Shown here: piece after piece, positions 9,362-18,063 of the stretch
Layout of the letters: each line of letters starts with the position of its first letter
How positions within the stretch are numbered: position 1 is the first letter of the stretch
Assembly (NCBI RefSeq): GCF_000763495.1
Contig: NZ_CP009576.1
Span: forward strand, 1,188,001-1,252,000
Direction of reading: 5' to 3'
Length of the DNA: 64,000 nt
Origin: Listeria ivanovii subsp. londoniensis
Lineage (GTDB): Bacteria > Bacillota > Bacilli > Lactobacillales > Listeriaceae
The notes under the pieces: generated by a model
The model's database searches: none
What the model saw: only the letters and a program-made list of their open reading frames with translations
Told to the model about the DNA's origin: nothing
Translations under genes and position numbers: made by a program

Positions 9362-10209
9362 AAAAGATTTCTTTAAGAGAACGATTTGCTCTTGATCCTC
9401 GCGTGGCTAAAAGTCTTATTAGTATAACGATTGCGATTTTATTGTTTCCGATTATGGGTGACTGGATTGTTTATCCAACTTATGTATTTAATGCTATTTA
9501 TATTACTGCGCAGATGACTAGAGGAGCTACTTATAAATCCAGCATCGAAAGGATTATAGGAACAATTATTGGTGGATTACTTGCAGCAGTTGTTTACTTA
9601 TTAGTGCCAAATTATCACTATATTATGATTCCTGTTGGCGCGGCTCTTGCCGTTATGTTGAGCTACCTTTTCACCAAAAAATTTACGATGGTAATAGTTG
9701 TTATTACAGTAATGGTACTTGTTGGAAAAGGAAACGGAGAGCCTATTGTTTTTCTAAGAGATCGGTTACTTGATACAATGATTGGCTTAGTCATTGGTTT
9801 TCTTGTTTATGCGCTATATCCTCGGAAAAAAACGAAAAAAATGAATCAGGTTTTTACTGCGCGTGAGAAAAATATTTTAGCCCAAGTAAAGGCAGTGGAT
9901 GTTAATTCAGAAAGTGCTAAACAGCTGGCTCCTAAAATAAAATCTTTGTGGAAGCAGTTGATTGATTTAAGGAATATGCGAGAACAAATCATTACAGATA
10001 GTAGTTTTGTTCCAAATACTTCTTTTGATGATCCTATGTTTCAATTTACGAGTTTATTTGAAAAGGCGATTAACAACATTGAGATTCTTTACCATGTAAC
10101 TTTAGATAAAGCAAAAGAAACTGATTACGAAATGGTTTATGCTTATCATCAAAAAGCGTGTGCGAACGTAATTAAGGAAATGGAAGCATTAGTGGAGGAG
10201 CATAGCTAA
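9358..10209 (+). CDS. FUSC/aromatic acid exporter-like membrane protein, second of a pair
   Basis: Second membrane protein of the pair (283 aa), with hydrophobic helices in residues 17-160 (including GATYKSSIERIIGTIIGG, the conserved FUSC loop) and a C-terminal cytoplasmic helical part. The Arg/Glu-containing loop after the second helix is characteristic of the ArAE/FUSC group. Translation is coupled to the upstream gene through an ATGA overlap. A heteromeric complex is inferred from the coupling. The gene ends inside a strong bidirectional terminator. Confidence 0.72.
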   Translation: MKKISLRERFALDPRVAKSLISITIAILLFPIMGDWIVYPTYVFNAIYITAQMTRGATYKSSIERIIGTIIGGLLAAVVYLLVPNYHYIMIPVGAALAVMLSYLFTKKFTMVIVVITVMVLVGKGNGEPIVFLRDRLLDTMIGLVIGFLVYALYPRKKTKKMNQVFTAREKNILAQVKAVDVNSESAKQLAPKIKSLWKQLIDLRNMREQIITDSSFVPNTSFDDPMFQFTSLFEKAINNIEILYHVTLDKAKETDYEMVYAYHQKACANVIKEMEALVEEHS

Positions 10210-10254
10210 AAAGGATGCCGAGAGCTTAAAATGACTCTCGGCATCCTTTTTAGC
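10205..10254. terminator. Bidirectional terminator between convergent genes
   Basis: A perfect 20-bp stem (left arm 10205-10224, right arm 10235-10254) with a 10-base loop and A/T runs on both sides. The stop codons of both convergent genes lie inside the stem. Confidence 0.9.
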
Positions 10255-11215
10255 TTGTAATGTCTAAACTCTTTTTAAACATTGTAATAACTTTTTGTAG
10301 TGCTTCTTCATTTGGCACGAAATAATAGAGGTCAAATCCATACGATTCGCTATAAATCATTTCTCCTTCACCTTCAAGTTCTTCGGAATCGACATCCTTT
10401 AGAACGGAAGCGTAATTCGTTGCCATAGCTGTAATATCCGTTAAGGTCATATTGGTTTGAAAATTATCACCAACTGCCTTCATAATACTTTCAAAGTTAG
10501 AAACACCAGATGTGCTCACAACTTTATTGGCAATTCCGATGATAACGTCACGCTGCCTATCTTGACGACCAAAATCCCCACGAGGATCTTCATGTCGAAT
10601 ACGTACATATTGCAAAGCTTCTGTGCCATTTAAAGTGATATTTCCTTTAACAAATTTACTATTTACAGAAGTTAAATCAATGTCATTATAAACGGTAATA
10701 CCGCCAACAGCATCAACAAGATCTTTAAAACCTTCCATATTAATAGAGATAAAATAATCAACTGGAACGCCTGGCATTAGTTTTTCAACGGCGTCTACCG
10801 TTCCTGATGGACCACCGTTAGAATAAGAGGCATTGATTTTTCCAATATCTCCATTTCCGTAATCTATCTTTGTATCACGAGGGATACTCACCATTTTCAC
10901 ATTATTATCTTGCTTATTTGCAGTAGCAAGGATGATAGTATCTGCACGACCGTGTTCTTCACCAGCACGAGCGTCAGAGCCCATTAATAAGACAGAAAAA
11001 GGTTTTTTCTTTTCTAAATCTGTTGCTGTTTTATTGCTTGTTTCCAGTGGAACATTAATTTTTGAAAATGTTTTTTGAACGGAAATATAATATTTCGTAG
11101 CGAGCCCAGTAATCGAGAAAAAAATGATACCTAGTAGTGTAATACTAGCAATTTTCATAAACTTAGCAAAAGGGGATGTTTTTTTGTGATGCTTTTCTGT
11201 GCGAGAGTTTGCCAT
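10250..11215 (-). CDS. LytR-CpsA-Psr (LCP) family cell-wall ligase
   Basis: Type II membrane protein (321 aa) of the LCP family, which transfers teichoic acid or other polymers from the lipid carrier to peptidoglycan. It has a short basic cytoplasmic N-terminus, one transmembrane helix (about residues 22-45), then the extracellular LCP domain with conserved Asp/Arg residues: LLMGSDAR, RADTIILA, VSIPRDT, and RIRHEDPRGDFGRQDRQRDVI. Its place near rnjA is conserved in Listeria as I recall it. Which polymer it attaches cannot be told from sequence. Confidence 0.88.
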   Translation of the reverse strand: MANSRTEKHHKKTSPFAKFMKIASITLLGIIFFSITGLATKYYISVQKTFSKINVPLETSNKTATDLEKKKPFSVLLMGSDARAGEEHGRADTIILATANKQDNNVKMVSIPRDTKIDYGNGDIGKINASYSNGGPSGTVDAVEKLMPGVPVDYFISINMEGFKDLVDAVGGITVYNDIDLTSVNSKFVKGNITLNGTEALQYVRIRHEDPRGDFGRQDRQRDVIIGIANKVVSTSGVSNFESIMKAVGDNFQTNMTLTDITAMATNYASVLKDVDSEELEGEGEMIYSESYGFDLYYFVPNEEALQKVITMFKKSLDITS

Positions 11216-11277
11216 AAAATTTCCTCGTCTTTCTATTTTGTTTTTTTTAACATACCATCGTTTTTATGAGAAATCAA

Positions 11278-11314
11278 CAAAAAACGATAAATGAATGTGA
11301 AACCCATTTATCGC
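11278..11314 (-). terminator. Terminator of the rpoY-rnjA transcript
   Basis: On the minus strand CGATAAATG pairs with CATTTATCG around an 11-base loop and is followed by TTTTTTG. It lies just after the rnjA stop codon. Confidence 0.8.
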
Positions 11315-11321
11315 TTTGAAA

Positions 11322-12989
11322 CTATACTTCCATAATAATTGGTAGTATCATTGGACGACGTTTTGTTTTTTCATATAAGAAAGGTTGTAATGTATCCGTA
11401 ATTTCATTTTTGATTTCAGACCACTGAGTAGTCTTTTGTTCCATTACTTTATTTAAGTGACGAGTTAGGAGACCTTGAGCTTCTCCAATTAAGTTGCCTG
11501 ATTCGCGCATATAAATGAAGCCACGGGAAATGATATCAGGGCCAGCCATGACACGTGAATTTTTCATATCAATAGAGACAACAACGATAACAAGACCTTC
11601 TTCAGAAAGAATACGACGATCACGAAGGACGATATTACCGATATCACCAATGCCACTACCGTCAATATAGACACTTGATGCATGGATTTTACCAGCTACA
11701 TGGGCTGTTTCACTTGTTAAAGCAAGAACATCACCATTTGCCATAATAAAGCTATTATCTTCTGGTACGCCGCACTCTTCCGCTGATTGCGCATGGATTT
11801 TTTGCATTCTAAACTCACCATGAATCGGCATAAAGAATTTAGGTTTCATTAGACGTAGCATTAGTTTTTGTTCTTGTTGGCCACCATGACCAGAAGTATG
11901 GATGTTGTTTACTTTACCATGGATAACTTCTGCTCCAGCTTGATAAAGTAAATTAATAGTCCGATTGACACTGGTTGTATTACCAGGAATAGGGGAAGAC
12001 GAGAAGACTACCGTATCACCTGGTTGAATTTGAATTTGACGATGTGTGCCATTAGCAATTCTAGAAAGGGCTGCCATTGGTTCACCTTGGCTTCCGGTAC
12101 AAAGAATTGTCACATTGCCAGCTGGAGTTTTGTTTAATTGATGCACGTCAATAAACGTATCTTTTGGTGCTTGAATATAACCTAATTGTTTACCAATTTC
12201 CATGGCAGATTCCATACTACGACCGAAAACAGCAATTTTGCGACCAGTTTCGATAGAAGATTCTACTACTTGTTGTAAGCGGTAGATGTTTGAGGCAAAA
12301 GTTGCGAAGATAATCCGTCCTTCTACATCACGGAAAATATTTTTAATGCTTTCACCAACAACACGTTCGCTCATCGTAAAATTAGGAACTTCCGCATTGG
12401 TACTATCGGATAATAGACAAAGAACACCTTCTTTACCTATTTCAGCCATTTTTGTTAAATTAGCTGGTTCGCCAACTGGGGTGAAGTCAAATTTGAAATC
12501 CCCTGTATGAACAATATTCCCAGATGGTGTTTTTACGACGATACCATATGTGTCAGGGATACTATGTGTAGTACGGAAGAAAGAAATACTTGTTTTTCTA
12601 AATTTAAAAACATCATCTTCTTCATATTCATAAATTTTCGTTTGACGAAGCAAGCCATGTTCGTCTAATTTATTCCGGATAAGTGCACTTGCGAGTTTTC
12701 CGGCATAAATCGGAATGTTTAGTTCGCGAAGTAAGTAAGGGACCCCGCCAATATGATCTTCATGACCATGGGTGATAAAAAGTCCTTTAATCTTATCTTT
12801 ATTTTTTACAAGATAACTGTAGTCAGGAATGACATAATCAATACCAAGAAGTTCGTCTTCTGGGAATTTGATTCCTGCATCAATTAGAATAATTTCGTCT
12901 TGAAATTGTACGCCATATGTGTTTTTGCCGATCTCACCTAGTCCACCAAGGGCGAAAACAGCTGTCTCATTATTTTTTACGAATTTCAT
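11322..12989 (-). CDS. rnjA: Ribonuclease J1
   Basis: Endo- and 5'-exoribonuclease of the metallo-beta-lactamase/beta-CASP family (555 aa), central to mRNA decay in Firmicutes. The metal site is visible as HGHEDHIGG (His74, His76, Asp78, His79), with further ligands in THSIPDTYG and HTGDFKFD. The beta-CASP part contains [10 protein letters not shown] and [18 protein letters not shown] and the C-terminal domain complete it. It lies six bases after rpoY and is probably translated from the same mRNA. Confidence 0.95.
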   Translation of the reverse strand: MKFVKNNETAVFALGGLGEIGKNTYGVQFQDEIILIDAGIKFPEDELLGIDYVIPDYSYLVKNKDKIKGLFITHGHEDHIGGVPYLLRELNIPIYAGKLASALIRNKLDEHGLLRQTKIYEYEEDDVFKFRKTSISFFRTTHSIPDTYGIVVKTPSGNIVHTGDFKFDFTPVGEPANLTKMAEIGKEGVLCLLSDSTNAEVPNFTMSERVVGESIKNIFRDVEGRIIFATFASNIYRLQQVVESSIETGRKIAVFGRSMESAMEIGKQLGYIQAPKDTFIDVHQLNKTPAGNVTILCTGSQGEPMAALSRIANGTHRQIQIQPGDTVVFSSSPIPGNTTSVNRTINLLYQAGAEVIHGKVNNIHTSGHGGQQEQKLMLRLMKPKFFMPIHGEFRMQKIHAQSAEECGVPEDNSFIMANGDVLALTSETAHVAGKIHASSVYIDGSGIGDIGNIVLRDRRILSEEGLVIVVVSIDMKNSRVMAGPDIISRGFIYMRESGNLIGEAQGLLTRHLNKVMEQKTTQWSEIKNEITDTLQPFLYEKTKRRPMILPIIMEV

Positions 12990-12995
12990 AAGAGC

Positions 12996-13205
12996 TTATT
13001 TTTCCCAGAGCGCGAAGTCTGGGTTTTCCTTTTCATATGCTAAATGTGCGTCACTGATTTTTTCAACAAATTCAATGTGGAAAGGTTCTTCTTTTAAAAG
13101 TTGGCGTACTTTTACTTCGCTTTCCGCTTCTACATATAGAGAATGTGTTTTTTCGCGTACGGGTGTTTCTGTAAGTGTTTCTTGATAAAATACTTTAAAA
13201 ATCAT
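12996..13205 (-). CDS. rpoY: RNA polymerase epsilon subunit RpoY
   Basis: Small protein (69 aa, DUF1447/YkzG family) that binds core RNA polymerase near the channel. The sequence starts [18 protein letters not shown] and ends DFALWEK, the family hallmark, and the gene is nearly always directly upstream of rnjA, as here. An RBS (AAGGAG) lies before the ATG. A long leader precedes it on the minus strand (see the 13206-13703 entry). Confidence 0.93.
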   Translation of the reverse strand: MIFKVFYQETLTETPVREKTHSLYVEAESEVKVRQLLKEEPFHIEFVEKISDAHLAYEKENPDFALWEK

Positions 13206-13703
13206 TTTTTTCTCTCCTTAAAATTAAAGTTTAGTGTTTAAAAATAGGTTTCATGCAAGCTGAATACCTAATATTTATTTAATAGTGATTAGCCTGCTCG
13301 TTAGTTGTGGACATATTAGCAGGCGGATATGGGTGCACAAGATACTAACAATTTGGCATAAAAAAGACAAAGAAAAATTACCACAGACCACTTGAATGAG
13401 TTAGCTGTGCATATATGTCGATTTTCTTATCCGTTATAATTGCATACCTTTATTTTGGGAATTTGAAACAAATTTCCGAGTAAAAGATGTAATTATAATC
13501 TTTTTTTAAACGTTCCATTGTCGTTCTATAAATGTTCATCCGATCTATATCCTTCATTCTAATATACCATAAATCCTAATAATTGCTACTAGAAAGTATA
13601 ATTAATTTTGTTTATTTAGGAAGATTATGATTTTCTAGTGTTTTTCTGCTATAATTTGGTCATATATACTTTTAAAATGGATAAGGATTGAGGCGTTTAA
13701 TCG
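13206..13703. other. Intergenic region between rpoY and the Cof phosphatase gene
   Basis: About 500 bases between divergent genes. It should hold both promoters. A TATAAT at 13650-13655 probably serves the plus-strand gene. On the minus strand there is a possible 29-35 codon ORF (13450-13557) and a 7-bp GC-rich inverted repeat, GCCTGCT (13292-13298) with AGCAGGC (13318-13324), which has no T-run and could be a leader hairpin of rpoY-rnjA. No further gene was recognised. Confidence 0.6.
13450..13539 (-). CDS. Candidate small protein of 29 aa (35 aa from an upstream ATG)
   Basis: Small ORF in the rpoY leader region that reads MNIYRTTMERLKKDYNYI and on to FKFPK. A GAAGGA lies ten bases before the ATG at 13539; another in-frame ATG at 13557 has no RBS. 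The composition looks protein-like (basic and aromatic), but in AT-rich DNA an ORF this short can arise by chance. No family was recognised. Confidence 0.25.
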   Translation of the reverse strand: MNIYRTTMERLKKDYNYIFYSEICFKFPK

Positions 13704-14474
13704 ATGAGTAAAATTGTATTTTTTGATGTAGATGGGACACTTGTGGGTGAAACAAAAGAAATTCCAGCTTCTGCTAAACAAGCCATCGCCGAGCTAAAAG
13801 AAAAGGGTATTTATGTAGCCATTGCAACCGGTCGCGGTCCGTTTATGTTAGATGAAATCAGAAAAGAGTTAGGAATTGATTCGTATATTTGTTACAACGG
13901 TCAATATGTTATTTTTGAAGGAAAAGAAATTCTCGCTAAACCATTACCAACAGAATCACTAGAACGGCTTATTAGTGTTGCTACTGAACATGAACATCCA
14001 ATTGTTTTTTCTGGTAAAGAATCAATGCGAGCTAATTTACCTGATCATGACCGAGTGACAAGAGGGATGGATTCAATTAAACGAGGTTATCCAAAAGTGG
14101 ATGCTAATTATTATAAAGGACGAGATATTTTTCAATGCTTACTTTTCTGTGAAGAGTCTTTTGATGCCTATTATCGAAAAGAATTTAAACAATATGGATT
14201 TCTTCGCTGGCATGAGGTCTCTGTGGATGTTTGTCCTGCAGATGGTTCAAAAGCAGAGGGAATCAAACAAATGATAAAACAACTGGGCTTTTCGATGGAA
14301 GATACGTATGCTTTTGGTGATGGGTTAAATGATATTAAGATGCTAGAGGCTGTTGGTACTGGAGTGGCAATGGGGAATGGTCGTGATGAAGTAAAGGCAG
14401 TGGCAGATTATGTCACCAGTCATGTGGATGACGACGGTGTTTATAACGCATTAAAACATTTAAAACTAATTTAA
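13704..14474 (+). CDS. Cof-type HAD phosphatase
   Basis: Haloacid dehalogenase-superfamily hydrolase (256 aa) of the Cof/YbiV group, acting on small phosphorylated metabolites. Motif I is FFDVDGTLV with nucleophile Asp8 and acid/base Asp10; motif II is AIATGRG; motif IV is FGDGLNDIKMLEAVG. The insert between motifs II and III is the C2-type cap. It is a monocistronic gene before a terminator. The substrate cannot be predicted, since this family is broad. Confidence 0.88.
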   Translation: MSKIVFFDVDGTLVGETKEIPASAKQAIAELKEKGIYVAIATGRGPFMLDEIRKELGIDSYICYNGQYVIFEGKEILAKPLPTESLERLISVATEHEHPIVFSGKESMRANLPDHDRVTRGMDSIKRGYPKVDANYYKGRDIFQCLLFCEESFDAYYRKEFKQYGFLRWHEVSVDVCPADGSKAEGIKQMIKQLGFSMEDTYAFGDGLNDIKMLEAVGTGVAMGNGRDEVKAVADYVTSHVDDDGVYNALKHLKLI

Positions 14475-14487
14475 TCAAAGTGAAAAA

Positions 14488-14518
14488 AGGCCTGTGCTCG
14501 AAAATAGAGCGCAGGCCT
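14488..14518. terminator. Terminator between convergent genes
   Basis: AGGCCTGTGCTC pairs with GAGCGCAGGCCT (one G-U) around a 7-base loop. The T-run is best on the minus strand, so it mainly serves the LacI-type gene and possibly both. Confidence 0.75.
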
Positions 14519-14526
14519 CTTAATGT

Positions 14527-15561
14527 TTAATTTTGGAATGGAATACAACTAGTGCGTTCAATTAAGCTAGTGTTTACTTGAATTTGTCTTGTTTCAAACT
14601 TTGCGTCAGCTTTAATTTGCTTAGATAAAAGCGCAAGTGTTTGTTCAGCGATGTCGCGTTTTTTCACATGTACGGTTGTAAGTTCAGGTGTAATTACTTT
14701 GCTTTCATTAATATTATCAAAGCCTAAAACAGAAATTTGTTCAGGGACTTTAATGGATTGACTTTGAAGCATTTTAATCATACTAATAGCCATATAATCA
14801 TTTTCACAAAAAATGGCAGAAGGTAATTCAGGCAATTGCGCAAGGGCTTCTTTGACTGAAGGGTCTTCTTGAATTTGCATTGCTGGTAAATGGAAAATAT
14901 GTTGTTCGGAAACCGTAATTTCTGCTTCTTTTAAACGAGCAAAAAATCCATTTTTTCGTTCTTCAAAATTCTTAATTCGTGGTAGTCCCATTACATAGCC
15001 GATTTTTTTATGGGATAGTTGTAAAAGATAGTCAGCTGCTGTATAACCGCCAAGAAAATTATTAATAGAGACAAAATTTGCAGGAATATGAGGGTGATGT
15101 GTATCAAGGATGACTATTTTAGGATATACCTGTTGCACTCGACTAATTTCTTCTGCGCCTAAGTTGGTACCGAGTAAAATTAAGCCTGCTGATGTTTGTT
15201 CTTTTTCGGCTTCGGCAAGTTCATCTAATATGGTTGTTGCATCAAAGGTAGAGATAATTAAATCATAAGGATAGCTAGTGATTTCAGCGGATAAGTAACT
15301 AAGTAATTCACTGAAAAACGGTAATGTCTGATATTGATCTGTAATTAAATCAGGGCTTTTGCAGGCAATAAAACGAATGACGGATTTCTTCTGTCTTTTT
15401 TTATTTGTGTTGCGTAGAGGGATGTAATTATTTTCCTCTACAATTTTTAGAATATGTAAACGGGTTTCTTCACTTACGCCGTTTTTTCCGTTCAGCGCAA
15501 GGGAAACGGCCGATTTCGAAACATTTGCAAGTCGTGCTATATCTTCAAGCTTCATTTTCAT
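14527..15561 (-). CDS. LacI/GalR family transcriptional regulator of the adjacent sugar operon
   Basis: Repressor-type protein (344 aa): N-terminal LacI HTH (KLEDIARLANVSKSAVSLALNG) and a periplasmic-binding-like effector domain from about residue 60 (INNFLGGYTAADYLL, IFCENDYMAISMIKML, ISVLGFDNI). It is transcribed away from the sugar operon that starts at 15820, and the intergenic region carries repeated TTTAGTAAA-like half-sites. Local control of that operon is therefore inferred. Two ATGs (15561 and 15555) are possible; the second has better spacing from AAGGGG. The effector is unknown. Confidence 0.88.
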   Translation of the reverse strand: MKMKLEDIARLANVSKSAVSLALNGKNGVSEETRLHILKIVEENNYIPLRNTNKKRQKKSVIRFIACKSPDLITDQYQTLPFFSELLSYLSAEITSYPYDLIISTFDATTILDELAEAEKEQTSAGLILLGTNLGAEEISRVQQVYPKIVILDTHHPHIPANFVSINNFLGGYTAADYLLQLSHKKIGYVMGLPRIKNFEERKNGFFARLKEAEITVSEQHIFHLPAMQIQEDPSVKEALAQLPELPSAIFCENDYMAISMIKMLQSQSIKVPEQISVLGFDNINESKVITPELTTVHVKKRDIAEQTLALLSKQIKADAKFETRQIQVNTSLIERTSCIPFQN

Positions 15562-15570
15562 TTCCCCTTG

Positions 15571-15803
15571 TTTACTAAATTTACTTTATTTAGTATATCA
15601 TGTTTAGTAAATTAAAACAAAAAAACAGCCGAATAAGTGGGTTTAACCGCTTTGTTTAGTTAAATAACATAAAATAAACTAAAACAAAACATAAATTAAT
15701 CTAAATATTTATTGACTTAGTTTAGGGGTGGGGCTATAATGAAACGGAAGAAAGCGATTACTAATTGCTTTTTCTAAGAACTAAAATATTTACTAAACTA
15801 AAA
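15571..15803. promoter_or_regulatory. Repeated half-site array, candidate LacI-type operators
   Basis: The 10-mer GTTTAGTAAA occurs at 15602-15611 and, inverted, at 15789-15798. Close variants are TTTACTAAA at 15571-15579, TTTAGTTAAA at 15655-15664 and CTTAGTTTAG at 15716-15725, the last inside the promoter spacer. They flank the operon promoter, as expected for a looping repressor. Confidence 0.55.
15712..15740 (+). promoter_or_regulatory. SigA-type promoter of the sugar operon
   Basis: TTGACT and TATAAT are separated by exactly 17 bases, about 80 bases before the first gene. A 9-bp hairpin with a 3-base loop (15751-15771) would sit at the very 5' end of the transcript. Confidence 0.8.
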
Positions 15804-15819
15804 TAAAGGTGGTTAGAAG

Positions 15820-17223
15820 ATGGAGGCGATTAAGATTGGTTTTGCTCCAACGAGACGTAACATATTTAGTGCACCAGATGCAGTTAAATATGCTAACCTC
15901 ACACGAGAAAAACTAAACGAACTAAACATTGAATTTGTAGATATAGCTGAATTTAATGAAGATGGTTTGCTGTATGATGACGCGGATGTTTCAAAAATTG
16001 CTGAAAAATTTAAAGCTGCAGGTATTCGAGGCTTATTTTTGCCACATACTAATTTTGGAACGGAATATGTTTGTGCAAGGCTTGCAAAAGAGTTAAATGT
16101 ACCTGTTCTTTTATGGGGACCTCGTGATGAACGTCCAGATGAAAAAGGTATTCGACTACGTGATACACAATGCGGGTTATTCGCAACTGGAAAAATTTTG
16201 CGTAGATTTCAAGTACCTTTTACATACATGACGAATTGCCGATTATCTGATCCCGAATTTGAACGAGGTATTCGAGATTTTATTGCAGTTTGTAATACTG
16301 TAAAAACCTTTCAAAACATGCGAATTTTACAAATTGGTCCTCGCCCGTTTGATTTTTGGACAACGATGTGTAATGAAGGTGAGTTGTTAGAAAAATTCAA
16401 TATTCAACTTGCGCCAATTCCGTTACCAGAATTAATCAAAGAAATTCGGAATGTATCGAAGGAACAAATTGATGAGGTAGACGGCACTGTCGAATACTGT
16501 GAGGGATGCGCCATCGTTAAAATTAAGGATGTTGATTTGCGGATGGTTGCGGCACTTAAAGTTGCCATGAAAAATTTAGCTACAAAATACGGTTGCAGTG
16601 CGATTGCGATTCAATGTTGGACAGCGCTTCAGGATGAAATTAGTATTATGCCTTGTGCAGCAAATGCCATGTTGATTGATGAAGGAATTCCTGTTGTTTG
16701 TGAAACAGATATTCATGGAGCAATTTCTTGTTTATTAATTGAAGCAGCAAATGTAGGTAAGAATAAAAGCTTTTTTGCCGATTGGACTGTTCGTCATCCA
16801 GATAACGAAAATGGGGAATTACTCCAACACTGTGGTTTATTTCCGTTTTCCGTTGCGAAAGAAAAACCAGCAATTGGCTATCCGCTAGCATTTGACTCAC
16901 CAGGAGCAGTAGAAGCAGAAGCAAAAGGTGGGGAACTGACTTTATGCCGTTTTGATGGTGACAACGGTGAATACTCCTTGTTACTAGGTAAAGCTAAAGG
17001 TATTGATGGGCCTTACACAAAAGGAACATATCTTTGGATTGAGGTAGACAATTTGAAACGATTAGAGGAAAAAATTGTTTCAGGACCATATATTCATCAT
17101 GTTAGTGGCATCCATGCAGATGTGGTCTCAATTCTGTACGAGGCATGCAAATATATTGGCGTAAAGCCAGACCTCTATGACCCGATTGAAGAAGATGTAA
17201 AAGCTTATTTACGGGGTGAATAG
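15820..17223 (+). CDS. Sugar isomerase, L-fucose/L-arabinose isomerase-like fold
   Basis: Cytosolic protein (467 aa) resembling the fucose/arabinose isomerase superfamily. The N-terminal half is Rossmann-like (GFAPTRRNIFS, LFLPHTNFGTE, VPVLLWGPRDE); the C-terminal half contains YGCSAIAIQCWTALQD, PCAANAML and VCETDIHGA, the region of the metal ligands in relatives. It is the first gene of an operon with a kinase and a split transketolase, so it probably converts an imported aldose to a ketose. In the published D-apiose pathway the isomerase is from another fold, so this would be an alternative enzyme. The substrate is inferred only. Confidence 0.7.
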   Translation: MEAIKIGFAPTRRNIFSAPDAVKYANLTREKLNELNIEFVDIAEFNEDGLLYDDADVSKIAEKFKAAGIRGLFLPHTNFGTEYVCARLAKELNVPVLLWGPRDERPDEKGIRLRDTQCGLFATGKILRRFQVPFTYMTNCRLSDPEFERGIRDFIAVCNTVKTFQNMRILQIGPRPFDFWTTMCNEGELLEKFNIQLAPIPLPELIKEIRNVSKEQIDEVDGTVEYCEGCAIVKIKDVDLRMVAALKVAMKNLATKYGCSAIAIQCWTALQDEISIMPCAANAMLIDEGIPVVCETDIHGAISCLLIEAANVGKNKSFFADWTVRHPDNENGELLQHCGLFPFSVAKEKPAIGYPLAFDSPGAVEAEAKGGELTLCRFDGDNGEYSLLLGKAKGIDGPYTKGTYLWIEVDNLKRLEEKIVSGPYIHHVSGIHADVVSILYEACKYIGVKPDLYDPIEEDVKAYLRGE

Positions 17224-17238
17224 AGAAAGGAGTAAAAA

Positions 17239-18063
17239 ATGAGTGAATTAAAGATGAAATCGTTTGAAATTAGAAAAGATGTTATAAAAATGATTTACGA
17301 TGCAAAAACAGGACATACTGGTTCAGATTTATCATGCGCGGATATTCTTGTGGCACTATACTATGGCGGGATGAATATTAATCCGGATAATCCTGATGCA
17401 TTAGACCGTGATCGCTACGTCCAAAGTAAAGGCCATGCTGTCGAAGTTCTTTGGGCGGTTTTGGCAGATAAAGGATTTTTTGCAAAAGAAGAATTGGGTA
17501 CTTTCTCCGCATTTGGCTCTCGTTTTATCGGACATCCAAATAATAAAGTTGCAGGAATTGAAATGAACACAGGTTCGCTTGGGCATGGATTATCGGTTTC
17601 TGTGGGTATCGCATTAGCCGCTAAAATGGATGGGAAAAGTTATCACACCTATACACTAATGGGAGACGGAGAACTTGCGGAAGGGTCCGTTTGGGAAGGC
17701 GCGATGGCTGCGGCAAATTACAAGTTAGATAATTTAACAGCCATTATTGATCGAAACTCCTTACAAATTTCTGGTCGCACGGAGGATGTCATGAGCGTGG
17801 AACCTTTGGCAGATAAGTGGCGCGCATTTGGTTGGGATGTTATCGAAGTAGATGGAAACAATCCGGATAAACTACAAGCACTTTTTAAAACAGTGAATAA
17901 AACTGGAAAACCTCGTCTAATTATTGCGAAAACAATTAAAGGTTATGGCATTAAAATGGCTGAAAATGTTGCTAAATGGCATCACTATGTACCAAGCCGT
18001 GAGGAATACGAAATAGCAATGAAAGATTTAGAGGAAAGAATGGAGGCGTGTCGTCATGAATAA
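17239..18063 (+). CDS. Transketolase, N-terminal subunit
   Basis: Thiamine-diphosphate-binding half of a two-subunit transketolase (274 aa). The ThDP/metal motif is MGDGELAEGSVWEGAMAAANYKLDNL ending in DRNSLQ; GSLGHGLSVSVG and the KGHAVEVLW region fit the family. Split transketolases are frequently dedicated to one pathway, and the apulose-4-phosphate transketolase is of this type (established knowledge). It overlaps its partner gene by 8 bases, which implies a 1:1 complex. The pathway assignment is inference. Confidence 0.88.
   Translation: MSELKMKSFEIRKDVIKMIYDAKTGHTGSDLSCADILVALYYGGMNINPDNPDALDRDRYVQSKGHAVEVLWAVLADKGFFAKEELGTFSAFGSRFIGHPNNKVAGIEMNTGSLGHGLSVSVGIALAAKMDGKSYHTYTLMGDGELAEGSVWEGAMAAANYKLDNLTAIIDRNSLQISGRTEDVMSVEPLADKWRAFGWDVIEVDGNNPDKLQALFKTVNKTGKPRLIIAKTIKGYGIKMAENVAKWHHYVPSREEYEIAMKDLEERMEACRHE

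Noticed and set aside
15740-15753. Catabolite control (cre) site after the sugar operon -10 box
   Set aside because: TGAAACGGAAGAAA misses the central and right-hand consensus positions of cre.
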